Positions 46,078-57,959 of a stretch of 64,000 nt of DNA are shown here, piece after piece. The position numbers and the translations under genes were made by a program. The stretch is from positions 186,001-250,000 of the forward strand of contig ML679969.1 in the NCBI GenBank assembly GCA_007922225.1. Direction: 5' to 3'. Position 1 is the stretch's first letter. The number at the start of each line of letters is the position of its first letter. A model generated the notes under the pieces. It did no database searches, was not told the origin of the DNA, and saw only the letters and a list, made by a program, of their open reading frames with translations. Source of the DNA: Emydura subglobosa (taxonomy: Eukaryota; Chordata; Testudines; Chelidae).

Positions 46078-46250
46078 TCTGGTCTACACTTCCAGGAGCC
46101 ATCGATGGGAGACACGCAAACTACGTACTGAAAATGTGTATCTCCTATTGACTTCTGGGATCGATTGAGTGGGCAGCGAAGAACCGCTCAATCGATCCCG
46201 CTGCATATCCGTGGAGCCCGACACAACGCCCACAATGCAGACATACCCTC
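46078..46250. mobile_element. MITE with 'gtctacact' and 'cagacatacc' ends and central hairpin
   Basis: The left end 'gtctggtctacact' and the right end 'gcagacatacc' are inverted termini of the 'gtctacac' family. The centre holds a perfect 13-bp inverted repeat (46157-46169 and 46187-46199, 'gggatcgattgag'). No coding capacity. Confidence 0.55.
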
Positions 46251-46294
46251 ACTTACCCCAGTGTAAATGAAAAGTATTATCAGGCCCTAAAACA

Positions 46295-46470
46295 TTCTAG
46301 GCTGGATTTTGGAGTCCTTTTCTTTGCTTTCTGGTTTCTGAGTCTTTACATTACACATGGGTGGTAATTTTCAGCTTTTCTCTGCAAGCTGGAAGACTAG
46401 AACATTATTTTATCTTTCATGAAAGCTGAGAGTCTCATGTATTCACCTGACTCCAGGAGTTGGGGCTTCA
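46295..46470 (+). repeat. Dispersed reptile repeat, copy 2
   Basis: 'ctttgctttctggtttctga' + 'gtctttaca', 'cagcttttctctgcaagct', 'tctttcatgaaagctgagag' and 'ctgactccaggagttggggc' follow the order of the repeat seen at 2.5-2.7 kb, here with its downstream part. Confidence 0.5.
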
Positions 46471-47069
46471 AGAGAACACCAAATATTGCAAGACTTGTGA
46501 TCAAATTCTGAGTTGGTGACACTATGGCTATAACTGTGCCCTTGCTTGGGGTTACATTTTTTAATTACATTGCTAACGCCACTGATACATTCCATTGGTG
46601 CAGAAACTGTGGGTAGAGCAAACCTGAGTTTCAGTCCCACTAACTAGCGGAAACACGGAGTGAGTGCCATGGTGACTTCCTGTTTTATCTTTGTATTCAT
46701 TTTGTGTGCTTTCAAGGATTTGATGGAGTAAATACTTAATTATCCTTGTGACAGAAGTTAGTCATTCATGTTTGTTACCCTTGACTCCTTTGTCTTTCCC
46801 TCTTTCCACTTAATTTCACCCTAATCTTTCCCTGGAATAAAACCTCTTTTGCCTGACCCTGATTCCCCGTTAATGCAATTCATGATGTCCTACAGGTCAT
46901 AGGAACTTTATACTAAAGAATAAAGCTGTTTCATTACTACACAACTAGGAGATAATCTGATCTAGAAAAGATATTTCAATCAGTACTAAGGAGCTGCTGC
47001 CCTAAATGATTTTAAAAGGTAATTTTTGTTATGTCATATCAGAAGCAGGGAGACAGAGTGGGTAAGGTA

Positions 47070-47155
47070 AAGAGAGTACCTCACCCACCTTGTCTTGTCT
47101 CTCCAGTATCCTGGGACTAATACAGCGATGACACCACTGCACATCAGTAGTAGCA
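47070..47155 (+). repeat. Dispersed reptile repeat ('ttttattggac' family), end piece
   Basis: 'tacctcacccaccttgtctt' + 'gtctctccagtatcctggga' is the opposite-strand end of the repeat at 8.4-8.6 kb. Confidence 0.5.
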
Positions 47156-47159
47156 CAGA

Positions 47160-48515
47160 TTACACTCAACTAGTGACATGACATGAAATAATGGCCAGCT
47201 AATAAAAAATATAAAAACGAGTACATACAAAACTGCATTTGGAAACTTTCCAAGATGAAATTTCTTCTTTCGTGGCAAATTTTGTTTGAAATGAAGACAA
47301 TGTTGAAAAAAACTGGTTGCGTCAAAACAGAGTATTCTACAAGAAACCAGTTTTGACAGATTTCCAGCTGGCTCTCTTTATGACGGCCCGTGGGAAACTA
47401 TAGTCTGTGGCTGAGCCAGCACCTGGCCTCTAGCTGTGAGCAGGGGATGCGGGACAGCATGTTAGGCAGCATGGCCTAGTAGATTCAGCAGGGAATAAGG
47501 GGCTGAGCTCAGCTCTGACTTCTCTGGGCAGATGTCTGAAATGGGGAGTGGACATGGGGCAGAGGGCGATTTGAGGTCAGGGGACCTGCTGTAGCTCTGC
47601 AGGGGCAGGTGGGGTCTGAGATCCCGAATATTTGCCCCGGTACTGCAGCATTAAGCTGGAGAACACACTCTGGATTTAATCTATTTCTTTTTCTTTTCAA
47701 TGTTGGTTCTCCCCCCTTACTTGAACAAGGCAAAATAAAGATCCAGTGTTTTGTTTGTTTGGCCCCAGACTCTGCCCTGACTGCCTGGGCAGACCACTCT
47801 GGAGTTCAACTTCTAGGAGTTTCTGATCCCTGCAGTTTTATGAGGGCTCTGATTTCTCTGAGAACGTCTGCAAGGCCCTGTGTGAGGGGCACTGGTATGT
47901 AGCTGGGGCTATGTTGAAATGCAGTGCTGGCATTTACACTCTTGCTGAACAAACGGGAGAGAGCAAGCATGAGCTTTCAAGTCCTGACATGGGACCAGTC
48001 ATCTGTGGATGAGTGAGGGAGGGAATCGCTGTAGTGAAATAATCAAAGCTGACCCTTAGAGAGTGGATTATGGAGAGAGCAATGCATTTCCCTGCATCAG
48101 CACGGAGCCGAGGCTACGTGAGCTGGCACACGGATGGACTGAAGGGAGGGGGCAGACTGGCTGGCTCATTTTGGCTCAGACACATATACTGGCTCCTGCC
48201 ATATGAGAGAGATCCTGGAAAACAGGCAGAGACCTGCACTGACCTTGAATATAGCCCCCAGACCTTTGGGGAATAGGAAATGAAAAGGAACAAAACTTCC
48301 CCCTATAGGCAGGCACCAGTGTTCATCTATAGGGACAATCAAAAGCCAGGGATTGGGATGAGCTCATGGAGCCTCTCCCCCTCCATCACCAAAATGAATC
48401 CAGCCCAGGCAGGGAGAGGGCAGAATTTGTCACCCTCACATGGGAGTCCATTGCCTGGGTGTAGCACGTTTTTCCCTTGGTTTCAATGGGAGCAGGGTCA
48501 GTTCCTACTTTTGTG
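47160..48515. other. No gene recognised
   Basis: It starts with an AT-rich part with 'aaaccagttttgacagattt', possibly another dispersed repeat. Frames of up to 97 codons have no motifs. Confidence 0.35.
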
Positions 48516-48519
48516 ACAG

Positions 48520-48945
48520 GAACCTAAGCCTGGCAGGAATCTCCTGGGCCACTGAATCTAATCCCTGCAATCACAGTCCATCCTCTCAAATAATCCTGTT
48601 CATAAATGTATCAAACTCTACCTTCAAACTAGTTAAACTGTTTGCCCTCCCTGCTCCAATTGGGAAGCTGTTCCAGAGCCTCCCTCTGATGGTTAGAAAT
48701 GTCCTGCCTGAATTTATTCATGAGCAGTTTGTCCTCATTTCTTCTTGTGCCCATGCTGTCCTTCAGCTAACTAGCGCTTGTCCTGGCCGGCTGCTAGAGA
48801 GCAACCACCACCCCCCTCCGTAAGCCAAGGTCTTTCATTCTCATCTCCTGAAAGAGGGTCTCCATTCCCATGAACATCTTAGCAGCCCTTCTTCTCGTGA
48901 ATTAATCTTTCTTGAACATGGGGACCGGAATGGGCCATAGTCTGG
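48520..48945 (-). mobile_element. CR1-like LINE 3' fragment, old
   Basis: 'ttcttcttgtgcccatgctg' + 'tccttcagct', 'gggtctccattcccatgaac', 'atcttagcagcccttcttct' and 'atctttcttgaacatgggga' are a recognisable reverse complement of a CR1-family C-terminal region, distinct from the younger CR1 type at 31.4 kb. Confidence 0.65.
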
Positions 48946-49232
48946 CTCCTAGGGAACAGGTGCAAACGTCACAAAGCCCACCCGCACCTGAGCTCCCGTT
49001 TGAACTTTGCTCTCCTCCAACAGCTGCTTCCTCCAGGCCAGGGTGGAACATGTTGGCCGGGGAAGGTGCCAGGGAAGCTTGCACCATCCTATCCAGTTTG
49101 TAAGCCAGCAGAGCCTGGTTTTTCAGAAGCGCAGAGTACCCGGAGCTGTGGGGAATGTCAAGTGAGAGCAGTGAGGCGGCGTTACTGCTGGCGAGACCAC
49201 TGCTGGATGCTGGGTCCAGTTCTGGTTTTAAA

Positions 49233-49495
49233 GGTCTGTCTACACAGCAGCTGGGCGGTGTCATTTCTAGCTCAGGTAAACATACACGGACTAGCCCTGC
49301 TGGCGCCTAAACATAGTAGCTAGCTGCCCCCGTGGACCCCCATCCCCCAGCTCAGTGCTCAAGTGGCTAGCCCCATCTGCTGCCATGCTGCTGCAGCCAC
49401 ACTGATATTTTGAGGCACTAGCTCGAGGAGAGCTGGCCCATGTCTGTCCACCTGTGCTGGAAGCCACACCTCCCATCTGCAATGTAGACATAGCC
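49233..49495. mobile_element. MITE with long inverted 'gtctgtctacac' termini
   Basis: The left end 'ggtctgtctacacagcagct' + 'gggcggtgt' and the right end 'acacctcccatctgcaatgt' + 'agacatagcc' are imperfect inverted repeats about 30 bp long. The interior has 'tagctcaggtaaacatacac' and 'ctagctcgaggagagctggc', also weakly inverted. No clear target duplication. Confidence 0.75.
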
Positions 49496-49512
49496 AGAAA
49501 AGGATGTTGACA

Positions 49513-49647
49513 CACGGGGGGCTGGAACAATGTGTATGGGGGGGTGCTGAGAGCTATTGAACCACATTTAAACCCTGCATAGGATGGAAACCACTTCCAG
49601 CCAGGGGCTGTGGTAGCCCTCCCAGGCCCCCCTAGTTCCAGCACCTG
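49513..49647. mobile_element. hAT-type MITE, 135 bp, with 8-bp target duplication
   Basis: Flanked by 'tgttgaca' on both sides (49505-49512 and 49648-49655). The termini 'cacggggggctggaaca' and 'tagttccagcacctg' are imperfect inverted repeats. The interior ('gtgctgagagctattgaacc') matches an abundant turtle MITE as I remember it. The host CR1 sequence rejoins across the duplication. Confidence 0.88.
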
Positions 49648-49704
49648 TGTTGACACATTAAAAAGAGTTCAGAAAAGAGCTACAGGAATGATTTCAGGCC
49701 AATT

Positions 49705-51175
49705 TACCATATTGGGAGCTGCTCTGATTGCTCCAGTCTTCACAGTAAGAGGCCACGACGCTGCTCCGAGGTCTTTGCAGCACCCACCTTTAGGAGGTGA
49801 GCCCAGACTGGAGCAGCACAGCATTAGCGCTGAATTCCCAGCAGGTTAAATCGGATCTGTTAATGCCGTTTCCGTTCCGTAGGCAGGGCTGTGTGTAGCT
49901 CTAATGAGGGACAGCATAAAGCACCTCATCATGCTGGCCTGGGTGAAAGGGCTACTTTGGATCTGATTCACACAAGGGCAGATCCTTCCTCTTGCACCTG
50001 GCCTGGCACTGGGAGCTCAGCGTATTACACAATTAGCCATGTGTGGGAGAGAGAGATCATATCTCCTGCTCATGGCTGGTTCACAAAGGATAATAACCTA
50101 CTGCTGCTGCTCACTTATGGCATTAATCCTTTAACTCAAGTGTTAGTGCTGGGCTCTATCCCTGCTGTCAACGCCAGGAAGTGTTGTTACATGATGTCAA
50201 TGGCTGGAGTGAGTAGTGCACCCCTAAGCGGTGCCCCTCTGCAGAGGACAACGAGCAGATGTTCTGGCTGCGTCGCTAACACCACCCAATTCATGGGAGC
50301 TGAACTCCCAAGCACGTCCTTCCCAGACCCAGTCATCTCCTCAGGCACAGCTGAACCTCACTGGTTCTGCTGCCAGAGCACCCTCGTACCTGTGTGGAGC
50401 AGTTGCCATTGGGTGAGGCTGTGGGGTGCAACTTCAGAGATGAAAGGGGATGGCAGGTCTCTAGACTGCAGGCAGAGATCAGAGGACTGCAGCAGGCTGA
50501 GAGTTACCTAGCGTGTAACAAGTACATTATTCCTTTGTTCACACACAAACTCTCGTTGCTTTGGTACAAAGAACAACACAACTCCTGGGCAAAGGGGCTG
50601 CAATTTTGCCCTGCAGCATAAGTTTAGCCCTCCCTGGGAACGGCAGTAACCACCCTGCTTAGAATTTGTTCTGCCTGGGCAGGCCCTGTGCTTCCAAGGC
50701 TGGGCCCCTCCCATTCACTACTCAGAGTCTGCAAAACCAAGCTCCTGCCTGCTTTTTGTGGACATATAGTATCCCATTGTACTGTTCATAGTGACTTTTC
50801 CTGATGGTTTGGGCCAAAATTTCCCCCTTCCTTCCTGACTGTTGCACACACCCCAGAGATAGCTGCATTTCACAAGTGCTAAATGTATATGGTTGGTGGA
50901 GCAATGTTATGATCCATTAGGTTAAAAGCCACTATAGAAATGGGATTTTTATTTATTGATATTCTTCACATACCATAAAGAATCAAAGAAAGCTCAAACA
51001 CACAAATCCTCCCCCTTTATTGGCCTCATTTCCTGACCTGTTAAAGCTCTTGCTGTCCCCTGAAATAAGTACCCCTAGGTGCTTCTCTGACGCTGGCAGA
51101 CCAGGCACCAGCTCATGCCTAGGCCCCTAGACCTCACTGAAGGCTGACAAAGCACAGGTGGGAACCAGTCCGGCT
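49705..51175. other. No gene recognised; longest open frame in the window
   Basis: A 206-codon plus frame (49891-50511) has no recognisable domain, low Lys/Glu and a composition like translated non-coding DNA. For 64 kb and six frames one such frame is not surprising. No repeat boundary seen. Confidence 0.4.
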
Positions 51176-51181
51176 CCGCTG

Positions 51182-52241
51182 TGTGTTAGCATTGTTAAAC
51201 CAGATGTTAAGTTTATAAGAATGTGTTTAGTGTTTGGATTTTAACGCATGCAGCAACTCACAAGCCTTTGTAGTCTCACTTCTAATATCTGCATCCAGTG
51301 GTATAAAGGCATAGTTAAGGGTTTGCTTTGTAACTATAAAAGGGTTTGCTATGAAACTAGAAACACTCCTAGTTAGGGGAGGAGCATTATCAAGTGTGAA
51401 ATGTTAATTTACCACAAGAGGTTGCATCTCCTGCCCAACCAAAGAAGGCCTGTAGACATCAGACCAACTACTGTGGAACATCAGTGGATGAAGGACTTTG
51501 CTGATTGCTTCCCCCACACCTATAAAGAGGGAATGTGTGCAAACTTTGCCCCATCACAGTTGGAATTCTGGGGGAAGGGAATAAAAGTCCCTAACCAGAA
51601 GGAACTGTATTATGGTGCAGCTTGGAATTTGGAAAGGGCAATATTTCTAAATTTAAGCAAGGGATCCCCAAGCTCTTAGCTTGGGTTAGCCCTAACGGAC
51701 AGAAAGATCTTACATATTACAGCACCACCTATTACCTTTTGGAATCTAAGACTGTATCTCATTTGTGAGTGTATTTACCTGCTTTAACCTTGTAAATAAC
51801 TCTCTCGTTTCAATTCCTTAGTTAATAAATCTTTAGATAGCTTATTATAGGATTGGCTACAAGCACTGTCTTTGGTGTGGGATCTGAGGTGCAATTCACC
51901 TGGGGTTAGTGACTGATCTTTGGGACTGGGAGGAACCTGAATCTTGTTGTGATTTTGGGTGTAACGTGACTATCTATCACAAAGGCAGGCTTGCCTGTCC
52001 AGGTGGCAAGATAGAATGGAATGCCCAAGGAGACAGTCTGTAACTCCATGGTAAGATTGTCATAGTGCTTGAGGAGTTCGCACTCAGTACTTGGTTGGTG
52101 AAATCTAAGCATAGAACATACCAGTCTGGGGTTTGTGCCCTGGTTTGTAACCCTCTGCCCTGGGGTTGGCACCTACATTTGTGAGCCACTCCAGACAGCA
52201 TGAGGGCCTCGCAAAGCCAAACCCTGAGCCTGACTAACACA
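51182..52241 (+). mobile_element. LTR-like unit, 1.06 kb (family B, copy 2)
   Basis: The ends 'tgtgttag' and 'ctaacaca' are perfect inverted 8-mers with TG...CA. A TATA-like 'cctataaagaggg' (tataaag from 51521) and AATAAA (51824-51829) are about 300 bp apart, in plus order. A fragment of the same family lies at 44.5 kb. No target duplication is visible and it has no coding frame, so it is either a solo LTR or a small non-autonomous element. Confidence 0.6.
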
Positions 52242-52244
52242 ACA

Positions 52245-53060
52245 TTACAAAGCGAGGTACCAAATTATGGGTTACTCTTCCCAAGTCATCTGCAAGGCTG
52301 CAATCCAGACATCACAGCGCCTACTAGCAACACTCTGGGGGATTAACTCAGCATTGACTTGGCAGAAAGAGTGTTTCCTACTGAACCCTTAACAGCCTTA
52401 CAGGCTTGAATAGCAACTTGAGCTGAGGACTTCTCTGTTTTGTCAGTAATCGCCCCAGGGACTAATGCACCCTGCTTACAAACGTCTTCCATTCAGTGCC
52501 TAAAAGGGAGCTGAGCACTTGAAAATCTGGCTCCTAGTTAAAAACATGTCTAAAAAGTCTCCCTCAGGAAGGAGACCACATGCCAAAACGCCCCTCAGCA
52601 GCTGCCCAGACACGGCAACATCTTCAGCACCTGGAGAGGATACCAAAGACACACACGCGACCCCTGCTGCTACCATGGCTGGATCTGAACAGCTGCCCAC
52701 CAGAGCCCAACCCTGGGTGCTTTTATCCTGAGGAGGGGGTGTGAATTTGAATTTAAAACAGACACTGAAGCTCTAACAAGCAAATGGAAAATGTAACCAT
52801 TCTTAGTGGCTCTTCTTGTTACCATAATGGGACATGCACAATGGGAGCGGTGTACAGCACTTGGAGCAACAGGTCATCTAGAGTGCAAACTTGGGGCTTA
52901 ATTCTGCTTCCAGTGAAACCAGTGGGGCTCTGGAGTGACTCCAGTGCAGTAAATGGAGTCAACCTGAATTATACCAGTGTTACTGAGGGATCTGGTGTGA
53001 GGTGAACAACTCCACATATGGCCAGGTAGCAGACGTGAATGTCCCATCAATACAAACCAG
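52245..53060. other. No gene recognised; weak palindromic repeat traces
   Basis: 'gagctgagcacttgaaaatc' near 52510 and 'gcttaattctgcttccagtg' near 52896 resemble arms of dispersed palindromic repeats. Nothing else is recognised. Confidence 0.35.
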
Positions 53061-53065
53061 AGACC

Positions 53066-53155
53066 CAGGGCAAGATCATCAGCTGGTATAAATCAAAGCT
53101 CCATTGAAGTGAGCAGTCAAGCTGCCTTACCCCAGTTGACAATCTGGCCCTCAGA
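53066..53155. mobile_element. Palindromic MITE ('agatcatcagctgg')
   Basis: The left arm 'gggcaagatcatcagctggt' + 'ataaatcaaagctcc' and the right arm 'taccccagttgacaatctgg' + 'ccctca' are imperfect inverted complements of a palindromic repeat I know from reptiles and birds. Confidence 0.5.
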
Positions 53156-53589
53156 GTAGAAAAGCTGTCCTGCATCTAGCACAGCTGACGCTGCACAGTA
53201 GCAAACTGGCTGGGCCACAGGTCAAGGTCCAAGCTGGCCAGTTGTGAACAGGCAGTGTTTACAGACATCTTCAAAGACGTTGGTTTGCATGGGGTTTTCT
53301 TTCCCCAAGGGCTTGTCAACCAGCTGACCTGCCCAGGAAGGCTCCATCCACAAGCAGACATGAGGACGTGTGTGAATACAAGAATGTTCACTCACTGGCA
53401 TTCGTTTCTCACTGTTCATCACCTGTTCCTCTATTCTCCAGTTTTAAAGGGGCTCAGTCACCCAAATGGGAAGCTGGAATAATAGCCCGTGACTTGGAGA
53501 ATCTCACAACACAGAGAAAAACCAGCACCCAGTCAAAATGAGCAGTTCACTCTCATCCCACAGGCTGAAATGTGCTTGTTTGACTTCAA

Positions 53590-54150
53590 TGGTGATTTCT
53601 TGTGACAGTGCGTGTATCTACATTCCAAGTGGAGGTGTAACTGCAGTACAGCGTAGGCTTCCCAGGCTAGCTTGAATCTAGTTAGCATGGGTAACAATAG
53701 TGGGATAGACTGTGGTGTAAGGGAAAGAGCTTTGAGGGAAGCAATAGGATTGGGGTTCTCTGAGGCAGTCAGCAGCCACTCTGGAAAGAGCCAGCTTGCA
53801 GCGAGGGAGTGAGTTGTGCCTCGTAGCATTAAGGAGCAGCCTGTTTTCTTTCACTCTGTGTTTGGGTTCTTGTGTGTTCTGAACTCTAAGAAAAACAGTC
53901 TTGTTACACTGCCGCATTCCAGCAAGAGTGTTTATGTGTTAATCAAACTTCTCCACATATATGTGGGTGAACATGGCAAACATGGCAGCATGGGCAGGCA
54001 ACCAGTGTGCGTACCCGGTGTTCTTGGTGGGCTTGTATGCTGGTTACTAGCCCATGCTACCATGTCCACACTGCTACTGTTAGCCGTGCGAGCTAGATTC
54101 AGGCTAGCGTGAGTGTGCCTACCTGTGCGCTAGCCACACTTTGACTTGAA
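53590..54150. mobile_element. Palindromic MITE apparently split by an LTR piece
   Basis: The left part 'ctagcttgaatctagttagc' + 'atgggtaacaatagtgg' and the right part 'tactgttagccgtgcgagct' + 'agattcaggctagcg' are inverted complements. Outer ends are 'tgtatctacattccaagtgg' and 'ctttgacttgaagcgtag'. About 240 bp between the halves looks unrelated. Confidence 0.5.
53725..53965 (+). mobile_element. LTR-like insert within the palindromic MITE
   Basis: 'ctttcactctgtgtttgggt' + 'tcttgtgtgttctgaactct', then 'gcattccagcaagagtgttt', resembles the R-U5 part of a turtle LTR, with the poly(A) signal degraded to 'aagaaa'. Boundaries are approximate. Confidence 0.4.
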
Positions 54151-54154
54151 GCGT

Positions 54155-56815
54155 AGTCATTCCGTTGTAGGCATGTTTGCAGAAATCAGGATTGGCTGGT
54201 GTACAGAAGGGTTTAAATACAACAGCTCCCTTATGCACAAGTCATTTTGGCAGGCTTCTGTGCTGCCAGTATGATTCTCTTACCTCTCTCCCCACATGAG
54301 ACTCCTTCTCCCCACCGCAGGCTGATTTCACCCACCCTTCAGACTCCCACCTGTCCTGAACACCTGAATCCAGGGGAAAAAGCTGTTTGTATCCAACAAG
54401 AAGTGACCCAAACCCTCAGTCGGCCCTTGGACTGAGCCAAGGACAGTCCTGTTGGTGGCTGAGCAAGTTTGCTCCGTGGGGTGTGTTTATAACTTGCTGA
54501 GTTGTCCCTTTGCTGTCTGGTTCCAAGGGGCATGGAGGTGGAAACATCAAAATGCCGGGAGAAAGGATAGTCCTCGCCTGCCTGGTGCTGAGCCTGATCT
54601 TGAAATCGCCTGCCCGGCTTCCAAACCAAAGCTGCTTAAAGGAGCTGAGATGCCACCTGGAGCCAAATCCTAGCCCTCCCATAGTAAAACCCACAGGAGT
54701 GGGTCTAGGGGAGAATCCCCTCATAGAGATTCCTCATCACATTGTCCCATCAGCAGGGCTGGGTTTACTCTGCTGCAGAAAAAGCTGTGGTACTCACTTC
54801 CAGAACTGGCAGATCCCAAAGGAGCTGCAGGGATCCACACAGATCTGCAAGGAGCCAGGACAGTCAGCACAGAGGGCTCTTCTCCCAAGTGGCCTACTGG
54901 GAAAGGGATGGGAAAGGAAAAGGCATTTGGTCTTGAGTTGAGTCAACACAAGGCCTTGTGGGTAGTAGATGTAGCAGTAGGAGCCCAAGGTAAGTGAGTT
55001 TGAAGAAAGACAGTGGAGAATTTAAGGGTGAAAGCAAGATTGGGCAGCAAATAATCATAAAATTATGTCAAAGCAGTGGAGAGAAGCTTCAAGGGCAGGA
55101 AGCTGAGGCTGTGATTCAAGCAAGGAATATTTTTTATCAAGACCCCAGAGCCACACTGGGGAAGCATGTGCCAGCATTGCCACCTGGTGTGCCTTACTGT
55201 GAATCTTGGCAATAGTTGATGTTTTTTCTTAAAGCCTCAGCTCCTGGAGGCAGGTGAATACAAGAAACTCTCGGCTTTGTTTATATATATTTAAAAGTAA
55301 GTCTCTAGCCCGTATGGCTGCAGAGATTGAAAATGTGACCTGAGTGCAGCTTACAGGCTCCAAATAGAAAGGCAAAGAAAAACACCTTTTTCCACCCTAA
55401 CTCTGTTAATTCTTAAGCCAATCTCATGCCCTCTTTTGGAGCCAGACTCCTAAATTTGGGACATTCAACTTAAAACTGTAACAGCAAATAAATACAGAAG
55501 TTTCATACATTTTAAAGCCATTTGATCTCATCCATTTGATCTCAACCAGCTCCTGTTTAGAGTAACTTGCTCTGGGGGCTTCTGCAGTGGAAGACTAAGT
55601 GGCGCTCCTAGACTCTCTAAAAGGACACTGCCAGACTCCTGTACACTTCATCTCCCCTGGACTGTCCTTCAAGGAAACCTCCTGTGAAGAAGGGGAGGGC
55701 AGCACGGAAGGGTGGCCCCCCACAAGTACACTGGGGGAAGTACCCACTGAGGGAAAAGTGCAGAGACACAGCAGGCTTCTTTTGAGCAGCCCTTGCTATG
55801 AGAACCTTCCTCCATAGAGGCCTAGGGGCAGCTGCTGAGTCAAGATTCCCAACAGCCTGGATCCAAGACAGCCACCCTGCGGTGTGGTATCAAGACAGAC
55901 TGAAGGGACTACTCGGACCCACTGGCCTGTCTGCGGCAGAGAACAGGAGGAGGAAAGACCACCTAGAACACGCCCACAAAGAGGGGATCTTCCTGGGATT
56001 TCCCTCCCCCAGATTCTTTCATAGGGAATATTTCTTTAGGAGCAGGATTTGACCCTGTGATGCCTAATATAGCTACCACCCACACAAACAGCTGTTAAAG
56101 CCTGTGATAATGCAATGCACCTAGTTCTGGGCATAAAGGTCACCGGGCCCTATCTTCATCAAGATCTTTGCAGAATAAAAGCCCAGTTACTCTAGTGAAA
56201 AGGTTAACATTTCAGAGCAGTTTGATAAACTAGGGAATTTATCCCAGTAGCAATTCCACACACAGTCAGAGGTGCTTTGTAGTTCTCCTGAGTATTTTGC
56301 AGCCATTTCCGTTTCCAAGTCCCCTTGTTTATCTAAATTACTCCAGCCTGATTCATGCTAATCTTGGGAACCGTTACTAAGAAAACAAACAAAATATCTT
56401 CACTTATTGTTCAATAAGGCAACTTTCCAGCTCCAGGAGCACCTGAGCAGTGGAGCCTGCTGGCAAGAGTGGTTCTGGATTCAGGTTCTTATCTACATTT
56501 ACAGAAGGTAAATATTAGATCTTGTACTGTAAACTGGTTTTCAGATCAAATGGGGGTAGTCCTTAGCATTGGTATCAGTGTAGTTAGAACATGACTGGCT
56601 TGTAAAAATGCTTCTGGGGAAATGCACCGGAAGAAGAAAGCCTCTGAAATACTTAAATCCCAATTAAACTCAGGGTGGAAAGTGGATTTTAGGAGGAATT
56701 GGACAAAAACGTTCCACCCAAACTTTTTTCCATTGGTAAATGCCTTGGTGTACTGGACAGGGGTAAATTTCATCCCCTGAGAATAGGTACCTAGGGAAAC
56801 ATCAGCTGTTGTAGT
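54155..56815. other. No gene recognised
   Basis: Frames include 143 codons at 54510-54941 (plus), whose internal Met at 54553 is followed by a hydrophobic signal-peptide-like run (MPGERIVLACLVLSL), and 84 codons at 55798-56052. Neither has family motifs or splice support. 55500-55545 has a short direct repeat of 'catttgatctca'. Confidence 0.35.
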
Positions 56816-56819
56816 TCAA

Positions 56820-57160
56820 TCAAAGCAGCCCAGGATATTTAAAACTAGACTGGACAAATCACTAGAAAATATACTTGGAGCCACAACTCTTGCCTTGCCC
56901 TGCTGACAGATTCTACTGTGAATGGCACAAGCTGCGGCTATCTGTTTGTATAATGTGATTCTTTTATTGGATCAGTGACTAATCTAACACCTTGGGAAAA
57001 TATCACAGCATGGTTGGATGCAGGAAGACCAGTATTTCTCCGAAGCTTGAGATATCAATTAAATATTAATGGCTTTATATGACGGGGTTGCCTGTGATAG
57101 CAGTAACTGGACTTGATGACCTAGGAGGTCCCTTCCAGTCATGTGTTCCTAAATAAAACC
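56820..57160 (+). mobile_element. CR1 LINE 3' fragment
   Basis: 'tttaaaactagactggacaa' and the end 'ggacttgatgacctaggagg' + 'tcccttccagtc' are CR1 C-terminus and 3' UTR in plus orientation. The middle is diverged or carries other sequence. Confidence 0.7.
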
Positions 57161-57284
57161 ATTCTCTCCCCTTTGGTTCAAAGATTCACTCTCCGTTTCT
57201 CTGTTGTCCTACCTTGTGATATAGCTTTTGCTATATAGAAACAATGGTAACCACAACTGACAACGATCTAGTGGATATGCGGGG

Positions 57285-57450
57285 AGGAGTGGCCCTAAGG
57301 AGACCTGAGTTCTGTTCCTGGCTGTGCCATTGACCTGCTGGGTAACTTTGGGCAAGTCATGTCACCACTCTGTGCCTCAGTTTCCCCATCTTCAAAGAGG
57401 GAATAAATTTGACTTCCTTTCCATGATGAAGTGCTCTGATGTAGATGGAT
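57285..57450 (+). mobile_element. MIR-type SINE
   Basis: 'gacctgagttctgttcctgg', 'gccattgacctgctgggtaa', 'tttgggcaagtcatgtcacc' and 'ctgtgcctcagtttccccat' in order. Well preserved core. Confidence 0.75.
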
Positions 57451-57959
57451 GAAAGAGAAGAGCCAGCTGGGTAATATAAGTAGGTTTTCCACTACAATAA
57501 CATTTTGAAATATTTTATTGTTCAGATACTATGAATCGTGCTATCTTTTCAGGTGAGAAATCCAGATTTTGATCTATGCTCGCTGTGATGCTAACCACAG
57601 AGCACAGTGGGGCTCCATCCCCAGCCAGTAGGCCTAATCAGAATTCTCTCTGCTTTGAACATTAGTGTGACATTGGTTGTCTTTGTGTCCAGAATTCTGC
57701 TGCCAGCTAACTTTCCTTTTCTTGTACCCCACGGCATTTGACAGATTTGGGTTTTGTGGCGGAGTAGATCAATTTGAAGCATTTCCCTCAGACTATTAAG
57801 AGTTTACATTTTTTTCTCCTTTCTTGCTTTACATTCTTCTTAATCCACCCCTTCTCAGGCAGGCATTGACGCTGCTGTCTACCTGTGAGTTTCGTGGCCA
57901 GCTTGACGTGCTTCAGATGTAGCCTGCTCCATGCTTGCTGCTCATCTCTGGGAACGTAC

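Larger units (their letters stand above)
49185..49700 (+). mobile_element. CR1 LINE fragment split by two MITEs
   Basis: Three pieces join in order: 49185-49232 ('ctgggtccagttctgg'), 49496-49512 ('agaaaaggatgttgaca') and 49656 onward ('aaaagagttcagaaaagagc' + 'tacaggaatgat'). Together they follow the CR1 ORF2 segment encoding 'VQRR'-type sequence. The gaps are two unrelated MITEs. Confidence 0.75.

Noticed and set aside
49891..50511. 206-codon open frame, the longest in the window
   Set aside because: No domain or splice support and a non-protein-like composition. With roughly 128,000 codon positions in six frames, an open run of this length is expected about once or less by chance.
54553..54941. 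Signal-peptide-like start (MPGERIVLACLVLSL)
   Set aside because: A hydrophobic run after a Met arises easily by chance; the rest has no domain, no conserved Cys pattern and no splice partner.
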